Below, one piece after another: positions 32,607 to 36,986 of a stretch of 36,986 nt of DNA (position 1 is its first letter; each line of letters opens with the position of its first letter). A model generated the notes under the pieces. That model ran no database searches. It was not told where the DNA came from and saw only the letters and a list, made by a program, of their open reading frames with translations. This stretch comes from a virus: the IMG/VR virus record IMGVR_UViG_3300024946_000003, positions 1-36,986 of that record; one strand, 5' to 3'. The position numbers and the translations under genes were made by a program.

Positions 32607-32714
32607 GGGAGGGCACCGCGTTGCTTAGGAGCAAAGGGAGGGCCGGCATGGAAACCGAGCGGTGCCCAAAACGGTAAGGGGCTGATAACAGCCATTAACT
32701 CGGTTTCTATCCGG
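32607..32714. other. pseudoknot-capable structured region upstream of terS
   Basis: Nearly 400 bp (32527-32923) carry no credible protein gene, but this part is packed with complementary segments. GGGCACCG (32611-32618) pairs with CGGTGCCC (32660-32667). GAAACCGAG (32651-32659) pairs with CTCGGTTTC (32699-32707), and this stem is extended by CCGG (32643-32646) with CCGG (32711-32714). The two main stems interlock as an H-type pseudoknot with adjacent strands. Two hairpins fill the loops: TTGCT-TAGG-AGCAA (32621-32634) and GGCTG-ATAA-CAGCC (32680-32693). GGGAGGGC occurs twice (32607, 32636). It may be an RNA element in the late leader, a separate small RNA, or part of the packaging site. Confidence 0.7.
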
Positions 32715-32815
32715 TCAGTTATCGCCCGCAAAAACTTTTATACGGCTGGTTACTATGCTCAAGGTGAATTACGCGATTACCCTCAATGTTGCACAATAAC
32801 CATGCGTATAAACAC

Positions 32816-32836
32816 AAAACCCGCAATTAAGCGGGC
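32816..32836 (-). terminator. intrinsic terminator in the late leader
   Basis: Minus-strand CCCGC, loop TTAATT, GCGGG followed by TTTTG. It lies about 25-45 nt downstream of the predicted start of the promoter at 32868-32896. Transcripts would be cut to roughly 45 nt unless the polymerase is modified. Confidence 0.65.
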
Positions 32837-32867
32837 TTTGGTGATAGGTGTTGCTAGAATAGGTTTT

Positions 32868-32896
32868 ATTTAACTCTTTTGTCCTGAGCGTGTCAA
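32868..32896 (-). promoter_or_regulatory. candidate late promoter
   Basis: Minus strand: consensus TTGACA (32896-32891), 17-bp spacer, TTAAAT (32873-32868). Predicted start near 32861. It points through two terminators into terS. It lies immediately after the stop of the putative late regulator gene. Confidence 0.7.
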
Positions 32897-32910
32897 TGCA
32901 TTTATGCATT
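32895..32910. promoter_or_regulatory. 16-bp operator-like element at the late promoter
   Basis: AATGCATTTATGCATT, a full palindrome-like copy of the element found in the immunity region. It overlaps the upstream edge of the -35 by 2 bp and is centred near -41.5 relative to the predicted start. A TTTGCATAAAT half-site lies next to it (about 32922-32932). Confidence 0.65.
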
Positions 32911-32923
32911 AAACATAATAAAT

Positions 32924-33538
32924 TTATGCAAACGCACTGTCTGGCACTATCCCCTCGCGTTGAAATATTGGCGTCAACTTGTCAATGCTCCGGTTTTCCA
33001 GCTCGCGCAAAGATTTTTTAACTTGAGGAAACACCCGGCACAACTCGCTTTTACTGCCGCCGGCTTGCTCCTCAATATCCCGAAACGTTGGGCGCACATG
33101 CTCAAGCTCACCGCATGCCCTTGCAATCAGCCACAAAACCGCGTTGCTTGGTATGCTTGAGTAATTCGGGGCCAAGTTACGCGCAAGTTGTCGCATGGCG
33201 TCCACCCGCTCCGGGGTGAAAACGTAAGACTTTGGTTTGCCTTGTCGTTCAATGGTTTTGGTTTGGCCATACTTGGCTTTGATTGCCCAAGCCTCGCAAG
33301 GTGCTAAATGCGTATTGATTGCTGAGCGTATCATGGCCGCTTGTCCTCTCACCTCCATTGCGCTTAAGCCGCCAAAGTCAATGCTACTAGGCTCACGCTC
33401 GCCGGTGCTCATGCCTAACTCCTCCAAATGCCGGCGCAATATCTTTCCCATTGCGCTCTCTGCTCCTGGTTCGTATGCCTCAATCAAAAAAGAGAAATGC
33501 ACCGCTTGGCTAGTGCTTTGAAATATCGGGTTAGTCAT
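32924..33538 (-). CDS. putative late regulator (antiterminator or activator candidate)
   Basis: 204 residues. The opening TNPIFQSTSQAVHFSFLIEA and SSIDFGGLSAMEVRGQAAMI matches a recurrent, uncharacterised protein at the same location in proteobacterial phages. The C-terminal third (RPTFRDIEEQAGGSKSELCR, then LRELENRSIDKLTPIF) could contain a helix-turn-helix. It is the last gene before the late promoter and terminators, the position of lambda Q. I propose a late-gene regulator from position; there is no direct motif for antitermination. AGGA precedes the start. Confidence 0.6.
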   Translation of the reverse strand: MTNPIFQSTSQAVHFSFLIEAYEPGAESAMGKILRRHLEELGMSTGEREPSSIDFGGLSAMEVRGQAAMIRSAINTHLAPCEAWAIKAKYGQTKTIERQGKPKSYVFTPERVDAMRQLARNLAPNYSSIPSNAVLWLIARACGELEHVRPTFRDIEEQAGGSKSELCRVFPQVKKSLRELENRSIDKLTPIFQREGIVPDSAFA

Positions 33539-33668
33539 TTCCTAAAACCTCCCCAAGTTGTTTCTCTGCTTTGTTAACTAAATGTATTAACAAGCCGATT
33601 ATTGACGCAGATAAATAAAAACCAATAACAATGCCCAAGCCTAAAATCTGCCAATTACTTAACTGCAT
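33531..33668 (-). CDS. 45-residue single-TM protein
   Basis: Short frame starting at the ATG at 33668 with AAGGGG upstream. It overlaps the 3' end of the previous gene and the first codons of the next. One central hydrophobic segment (ILGLGIVIGFYLSASIIGLL, near residues 8-27), then a charged tail (NKAEKQLGEVLGND). The coupling on both sides supports it as a gene. Possible roles are early membrane functions such as exclusion or a small lysis-related protein; nothing specific can be shown. Confidence 0.55.
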   Translation of the reverse strand: MQLSNWQILGLGIVIGFYLSASIIGLLIHLVNKAEKQLGEVLGND

Positions 33669-33867
33669 TGCCTACCCCTTTACGTTTGAAAAAATTGCAA
33701 CGAGTGCCGCCGTTGTCGCTGTGCTTGTTTCCTCGGTCGCATGATCTCGTTTTGGTATCTTTGAACATAATCACGTTTTCATTAACACAACCGTCGCATT
33801 GCTGGCGGCGTATGGCGTCCACTAACTCGCTTGGGTCGCGGTAAAACTGTGCCGGGTATGCTGTCAT
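33655..33867 (-). CDS. 70-residue four-cysteine protein
   Basis: Starts in an ATGA overlap with rusA. Cysteines at CDGC (residues 24-27), near 43 and near 57 could bind zinc. The C-terminus is basic (NFFKRKGVGN). Similar small Cys proteins lie elsewhere in both early operons. No family is recognised. Confidence 0.6.
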   Translation of the reverse strand: MTAYPAQFYRDPSELVDAIRRQQCDGCVNENVIMFKDTKTRSCDRGNKHSDNGGTRCNFFKRKGVGNAVK

Positions 33868-34298
33868 GCCTCGGCCTCCACAAACTCACTTATTTGCACT
33901 TGGGCATTCGCGGCCTCACCGTAGCGCTTGATGCATAGTAATGAAACAATTTGCTTGTCGTCCTTGTAAACAATCTCATTCATTGCGTCAAAAATTCCCT
34001 TAATCACATTGTCCATGTCCGGCTTGCTGGTCGGGTAAATCTCGCCGTTTAGTGCTTGTGCCTTTTTCTTTTTGCTCCAACTTTCCGGCGGTGTTACGGT
34101 TAAATAAATATGCGCTGATAACGCACGCTCAAACGGTTTGCACCCGCGCATTGCGTCCATAGCCTTAACCTTTACTAAGTTTTCATAGCTGGCGGTTTTC
34201 TCAGGCGTGTAGGTGGCAACAAATTTACCTCGGCGAGCGAAACGTGGGCGACCTTTGCCAACCGGCGTGCCGGGTATGTGAAAAACGATTTTACTCAT
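33864..34298 (-). CDS. rusA: RusA-like Holliday junction resolvase
   Basis: 144 residues. N-terminal GTPVGKGRPRFARRGKFVATYTP (given here without its ends) and the key box SKPDMDNVIKGIFDAMN with later DDKQI are the RusA signature. Asp94, Asp96 and Asp113 or 114 bind the metal and Lys100 matches the catalytic lysine. It resolves branched DNA before packaging. GGAGG lies directly upstream and the start overlaps the previous gene by ATGA. Confidence 0.93.
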   Translation of the reverse strand: MSKIVFHIPGTPVGKGRPRFARRGKFVATYTPEKTASYENLVKVKAMDAMRGCKPFERALSAHIYLTVTPPESWSKKKKAQALNGEIYPTSKPDMDNVIKGIFDAMNEIVYKDDKQIVSLLCIKRYGEAANAQVQISEFVEAEA

Positions 34299-34687
34299 GC
34301 CGCCTCCATTTCATGCATATTTGCATAACGCTGGGCGTGCTTAGGCGCTGGACGGTTTGGTGAGGCACGGTAAGCAAACAAATTGCAATAATTCGGATAA
34401 CGAAGCGCAAACAAGCGGGCCATGTCCGGGATAGTGTGATCATTTAGCTTAAATGGGCTGTTATTTTCGCGGACTGTTGTTTGGTGGCGCAAATACTCGC
34501 CAATTGTTCGAGCGCTGTAATGTTCGCGGCCTGCTTTTGCTACTTGTAGCGCCTCGTTTTCAAATTGCAGATAAAGGCCCCAATTGTCTGCAACCCATGC
34601 CACAAATCCCGGCCTAAATTCGGCCGCATTTTCTCTCAGCAAGTTAAGTGTTAACTCGCTAAATTTAACTGTTTTATCATTTTCCAT
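34295..34687 (-). CDS. conserved phage protein of unknown function
   Basis: 130 residues. The core FVAWVADNWGLYLQFENEAL, followed by SARTIGEYLRHQTTV and NDHTIPDMARLFALRYP, is a pattern that recurs in uncharacterised proteins of many tailed phages. It has no catalytic motif. It lies between a Cys-rich small protein and rusA in the early leftward operon, so a role in DNA metabolism is possible. Its 3' end includes an operator-like sequence (34312-34327). Confidence 0.68.
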   Translation of the reverse strand: MENDKTVKFSELTLNLLRENAAEFRPGFVAWVADNWGLYLQFENEALQVAKAGREHYSARTIGEYLRHQTTVRENNSPFKLNDHTIPDMARLFALRYPNYCNLFAYRASPNRPAPKHAQRYANMHEMEAA

Positions 34688-34690
34688 TTA

Positions 34691-34903
34691 TTATTTTCCC
34701 TTTGTTAAAAAATCAATTCTCGATTGCACCATTGCGGGCGCGGCTTCAATGTGCTTTGCACAATCTCTCTCGTAACGCGCGCTTGTATAAGTGCCTGTTG
34801 CCTCATACTCACAATAACCAAAACCATGCACGGCCATTGGTGAAGTGCCACCCTGTTTGTTTTTCAGTGAAAAACGTTTGCAAGTTAGGCATTGCACGGT
34901 CAT
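34691..34903 (-). CDS. 70-residue Cys-containing phage protein
   Basis: Starts in an ATGA overlap with the upstream replication gene. The order is CLTCKRFSLKNK, a central GFGYCEYEATGTYTSARYERDC and a helical end. This combination occurs in small uncharacterised phage proteins with a four-cysteine site. Its start lies 12 bp downstream of a 16-bp operator-like element. Function unknown. Confidence 0.65.
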   Translation of the reverse strand: MTVQCLTCKRFSLKNKQGGTSPMAVHGFGYCEYEATGTYTSARYERDCAKHIEAAPAMVQSRIDFLTKGK

Positions 34904-35559
34904 GCTACGGCTCTAATGCATTTATGCATAATTTTTGGCGCAACTTCACCAAGTAAATTTATTGCCTGTGTCATTCCTATTAGCGGGGCATTAGTGCCGC
35001 CTGCAATCACGGCCTGAGCCTTTACTGTGTCGCCTATCAAAATAGGAGGCTCAACCTTAAAGCCGCCCTTGCGATTTTCGGCGCCAGCTATGCCGATTAA
35101 AATTGGCGGGTATTCCTTAGTGTCGCGCTTTATGTGATAGCCGCGGTAACGATTCTCAAACTCTTTGGCAATAAACGGCCACTCATGCTCATTTTTTCCG
35201 CACAATGCAATCCAACCGCCCATGTCTAAAATTACTCTGTGAATGATCCAGTCATCAAATGCAATGTCCGAATAAATGCCTGCGCGCTTAACTGCGTTAT
35301 CAACTTTTGTCCAAGCAATGTATGCGCCGTCGGTGCTAGTGCCCTCAAGCATCAAAACAATGTCGGCCACCTTTGGCATAAACTGGCCATTCTCAGGTTT
35401 TTGCGTGTGATTGAAAAATGCGCGCTCGACCGCCTTAAGGTCATATTTGCGCAAAGCATGCCAGTAAAGTGCGATTGTTGTTTCTGATAGGTTTTTTTCG
35501 TAGTAATCAGCCAATCCAATTAAAACATCAATAAATCGTTTTTTGTCGTCGTCCTGCAT
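34900..35559 (-). CDS. replication-associated protein (DUF6475, P-like)
   Basis: 219 residues from the ATG at 35559, which has AGAGAGG upstream; a start at 35640 would overlap the preceding gene by 80 nt. The sequence DVLIGLADYYEKNLSETTIALYWHAL, QFMPKVADIVLMLEG, WTKVDNAVKRAGIYSD and EWPFIAKEFENRYRGYH (shortened) matches DUF6475 proteins that follow an O-like initiator. It probably loads the host helicase, as lambda P does; this is inferred from order. Confidence 0.78.
   Translation of the reverse strand: MQDDDKKRFIDVLIGLADYYEKNLSETTIALYWHALRKYDLKAVERAFFNHTQKPENGQFMPKVADIVLMLEGTSTDGAYIAWTKVDNAVKRAGIYSDIAFDDWIIHRVILDMGGWIALCGKNEHEWPFIAKEFENRYRGYHIKRDTKEYPPILIGIAGAENRKGGFKVEPPILIGDTVKAQAVIAGGTNAPLIGMTQAINLLGEVAPKIMHKCIRAVA
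34915..34930. promoter_or_regulatory. 16-bp operator-like element in the early leftward operon
   Basis: AATGCATTTATGCATA. It lies in the last codons of the DUF6475 gene, 12 bp before the next gene. No strong promoter is visible at this place. Confidence 0.55.
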
Positions 35560-35560
35560 A

Positions 35561-36262
35561 CTAACCTCTCTCCATAAATCTTGCGGCCGCCTCGCGGGTT
35601 GCCATGCCTGCCTTACCCAAAACATTGCTTTGTTTGGCAAGCGGCTGATCTAGCCAGCGAGCTTGGTTTAAATACGTGCTTGGGTTAGGAATAAATTGGC
35701 CATTTTCCTTTTGCCATTGTTCACTTTCAATTTGCCAAGCTAATGCGTCAGCAATTAGCAATAGTGTTTCTGATTTTTCTTTTAACTTACCCCATGCTTT
35801 ACTTGCCGCGTCTTTACCAACTTTTTTGGGGTACAACTGCCAAAACCGTTCAAAATTATCGTCGTGGTTGTTTTTGGTTTTTTTGGCCAATGGTGTTTTT
35901 GTCTTTGTCTCTATCTCTGCCTCTGTCTCTCTCTCTGTCTCTGGCATAGCACCTTGATTGCAATCCGCTAGCGCAATGCTATCACCAATAAAAAAACCGC
36001 TTTCAATCAACGGGTTAAGTCCTGCCACCACCTCGTCAACGCTAGTGCGCAACCTAAAAGCAAGTTTTCGCGGGTCTGCGTCAATTGATCCGTCTATTTG
36101 CTCGCTTGCTAGCAACCACAACATTGGTGCTAGCGCTCTGCTAGCAAGAGGCAAGCTTTGATATTCAAAATTATCAAGTAAAGTTTTGTGTAATTTAATC
36201 CAAGGTGGCGAGCGGTCTTTGTAGTGCTGAAATGACGCCCAGCCCTTAACAATCAATTTCAT
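35561..36262 (-). CDS. replication initiation protein (O-like)
   Basis: 233 residues from the ATG at 36262 (AAAGG 7 nt upstream); a start at 36316 would lie within the terminator stem region and is rejected. The N-terminal winged-helix-like part (WIKLHKTLLDNFEYQSLP and LRTSVDEVVAGLNPLIESGFF) should bind the origin. A Glu/Thr/Lys linker comes from a TCTCTG-type simple repeat. The C-terminal part, NFERFWQLYPKKVGKDAASKAW, is the common end of phage replication proteins. The next gene follows after 1 nt. Confidence 0.8.
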   Translation of the reverse strand: MKLIVKGWASFQHYKDRSPPWIKLHKTLLDNFEYQSLPLASRALAPMLWLLASEQIDGSIDADPRKLAFRLRTSVDEVVAGLNPLIESGFFIGDSIALADCNQGAMPETERETEAEIETKTKTPLAKKTKNNHDDNFERFWQLYPKKVGKDAASKAWGKLKEKSETLLLIADALAWQIESEQWQKENGQFIPNPSTYLNQARWLDQPLAKQSNVLGKAGMATREAAARFMERG

Positions 36263-36285
36263 AAATTGCCTTTCAATTTGCCCAT

Positions 36286-36352
36286 TAATAAAAGCCCGGC
36301 GTGGGGCGGTGGGCAAATATCACCGCCCCAGCGTATGCACACGCCTGCCGGG
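36286..36352 (-). terminator. terminator between cro and the replication genes (tR1-like)
   Basis: Minus strand: an inner 9-bp stem GGGGCGGTG / CACCGCCCC with a 9-nt loop (36329-36303), partly overlapped by an outer pairing CCCGG/CCGGG plus CGTG/CACG, then CTTTTATT. Either fold leaves a GC-rich stem before a short T-run. It would limit expression of replication genes after cro, as in lambda. Confidence 0.65.
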
Positions 36353-36362
36353 GTACTGCTCA

Positions 36363-36605
36363 CTAACCTCTCGCTTTCTTAGCGGCTGGTTGTTGTTTGG
36401 GTTCGTTTGCTATGAAGTAATCTAAAAGAGTTTGACTTGAGCTTAAAGCTGGATCAGTTGCGCCTCGCGCAATTCTGCTAATGGTGTGCTGGCTTACGGT
36501 CTTTAATTCTTTTGATAGCGCCAAGTGCTTGCGCTTATATTCGGTGTTTAGCTTTCTTTGTAAATACTTAATAATTGGTTCGCCGGTTGGGGTTGCATTA
36601 TGCAT
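36363..36605 (-). CDS. Cro-like HTH repressor
   Basis: 80 residues. A helix-turn-helix of the XRE/Cro type spans about residues 18-65 (NTEYKRKHLALSKELKTVSQ, HTISRIARGATDP). The tail is Ala/Lys-rich. It is divergent from the CI-like gene, the normal Cro position. The start ATG at 36605 lies inside a 16-bp operator, with AAAGG about 10 nt upstream. It should compete with CI for the operators in this region. Confidence 0.8.
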   Translation of the reverse strand: MHNATPTGEPIIKYLQRKLNTEYKRKHLALSKELKTVSQHTISRIARGATDPALSSSQTLLDYFIANEPKQQPAAKKARG

Positions 36606-36614
36606 TTATGCATA
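36599..36614. promoter_or_regulatory. operator over the cro start codon
   Basis: TATGCATTTATGCATA. On the minus strand it lies between the Shine-Dalgarno and the first codons of cro, so a bound repressor sits at about +31 of the transcript. Confidence 0.7.
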
Positions 36615-36639
36615 TCCTTTCATAAAATTAGTTGGTATT

Positions 36640-36673
36640 TATGCATTTAAGCATAATGGCTTATTGTGCGCAA
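36640..36673 (-). promoter_or_regulatory. cro promoter with operator over its -10
   Basis: Minus strand TTGCGC (36673-36668), 17-bp spacer, TTAAAT (36650-36645). The operator TATGCATTTAAGCATA (36640-36655, one change from the 36599 copy) covers the -10, a position that blocks transcription. Confidence 0.7.
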
Positions 36674-36692
36674 TACCCTTTAATAAAAAAAC

Positions 36693-36737
36693 TTGCATAT
36701 TTGCTTATATGATGTGCTAATATTGCTTATATGCATA
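36693..36737 (+). promoter_or_regulatory. CI promoter, leaderless, with degenerate operators
   Basis: TTGCAT (36693-36698), 19-bp spacer, extended -10 TGCTAATAT (36715-36723). The predicted start falls at or next to the ATG at 36731, so the mRNA would be leaderless, like PRM of lambda. A degenerate operator TTGCTTATATGCATA (36723-36737) covers the start codon and another (TTGCATATTTGCTTA) covers the -35. Confidence 0.6.
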
Positions 36738-36986
36738 CTTTTAACCTACCTCAAATGATTGCAACGCGCCTGCGAGAGCTTATGGACGGGAGCTTGGACA
36801 TGCGCACGCAATCGGCAGTAGCTAAACGTTCCGGTGTTGATCAGTCAACTATCGGCCGCATATTAAATCAGCAAAATAAAACTACTATCGGCACGCTTGA
36901 AAGCATTGCAAAGGCTTTTAATGTTGAACCGTTGGAACTTATTATTAACAAGCCTGCCAATAACGAACTTAACGAGTGGCAAACGT
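36731..36986 (+). CDS. cI: CI-like XRE-family repressor, 3' end outside window
   Basis: About 85 residues are visible. The XRE helix-turn-helix covers residues 9-65 (RTQSAVAKRSGVDQSTIGRIL, then NKTTIGTLESIAKAFNVEP). The ATG at 36731 has no Shine-Dalgarno and coincides with the predicted transcription start. An ATG at 36755 is possible but also lacks one. It is divergent from the Cro-like gene. It is probably the prophage repressor; whether it has a LexA-type autocleavage domain cannot be seen here. Confidence 0.82.
   Translation, partial: MHTFNLPQMIATRLRELMDGSLDMRTQSAVAKRSGVDQSTIGRILNQQNKTTIGTLESIAKAFNVEPLELIINKPANNELNEWQT

Noticed and set aside
32678-32693. tmRNA-like 5' end (GGGGCTGAT)
   Set aside because: Only 9 nt match; no TG-Ala arm or tag frame nearby. 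The bases belong to a local hairpin.
32641-32714. HDV-like self-cleaving ribozyme (plus strand begins GGCCGGCATGG)
   Set aside because: The start resembles the HDV P1 strand, but no partner for P1 is found in the right order and no catalytic C in a J4/2-like segment; only the outer CCGG and the 9-bp stem fit.
32601-32873. 90-codon plus-strand frame in the gene-free region before terS
   Set aside because: Lacks a Shine-Dalgarno, has an odd composition without domain features, and lies exactly over the complementary segments, terminator and promoter signals of the opposite strand.
32527-32923. Cohesive-end (cos) site upstream of terS
   Set aside because: Inverted repeats before terS could belong to cos, but no defined cos consensus for this phage group is visible; kept only as an alternative for the structured region.
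1-36986. CRISPR arrays, insertion sequences, rRNA
   Set aside because: No regularly spaced repeats, transposase genes or rRNA-like stretches were seen on reading both strands.

Overview
The window is a nearly complete temperate tailed-phage genome, apparently in free (non-integrated) arrangement. It is a myovirus: it encodes a contractile sheath, a tube, a gpV-like spike, and gp25/J-type wedge proteins. Both ends cut through genes (an AAA ATPase on the left, a CI-like repressor on the right), so this is a slice of a larger or circular molecule. The host is probably a Gram-negative Pseudomonadota bacterium, because the phage has an Rz/Rz1 spanin pair, a GH19 endolysin, a tRNA-Pro(GGG) 3'-end attachment core and a proteobacterial-type SSB. 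A betaproteobacterial host is a guess from general gene resemblance.

Layout. (1) Bases 1-7154, plus strand: early/recombination and integration region. It holds a Rad50/SbcC-like ATPase, small zinc-finger-like proteins, a DUF4224-like protein, a tyrosine integrase, two unknown genes with their own promoter, an attP site, and then a DUF4942 / small proteins / HTH / ssb operon with its own promoter. (2) Bases 7185-7211: strong terminator. (3) Bases 7211-32526, minus strand: one long late block. In transcription order this is terS, terL, metallopeptidase-domain protein, portal, gp7/F-like morphogenesis protein, DUF2213 protease plus nested scaffold, cement protein, DUF2184 capsid, neck and terminator proteins, DUF3383 sheath, DUF3277 tube, frameshifted tail chaperones, tape measure-lysozyme, Dit-like protein, plug, hub, spike, gp25, J, DUF2612, fibre, DUF4376 protein, papain-like protein, holins, GH19 endolysin, DUF6527 protein and Rz/Rz1. 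One secreted protein (14783-15172) is encoded on the opposite strand inside the baseplate block. (4) Bases 32527-32923: about 400 bp without a protein gene, holding a promoter, two terminators and a pseudoknot-capable inverted-repeat structure. (5) Bases 32924-36605, minus strand: early leftward operon with Cro-like protein, replication proteins, small Cys-rich proteins, RusA, a 45-residue membrane protein and a putative late regulator. (6) Bases 36606-36986: divergent immunity switch and CI-like gene.

How it works together. The logic looks lambda-like: a CI/Cro switch, a terminator after cro, replication genes, a regulator next to the late block, and a late leader with terminators before terS. 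A 16-bp near-palindrome (TATGCATTTATGCATA and variants) recurs at the switch, at the late leader, near attP and upstream of a small early gene, so one regulator may control dispersed sites. At two promoters it is centred near -41, the usual position for an activator. A second dyad (ATWCCG-N4-CGGTAT) lies in the promoters on either side of attP. The clearest new detail is a textbook -1 frameshift signal in the tail-chaperone genes (C CCT TTT, 7-nt spacer, 8-bp hairpin). The least explained element is the pseudoknot-capable region upstream of terS.

All functional names come from reading protein motifs and gene order. No database search or folding program was run.
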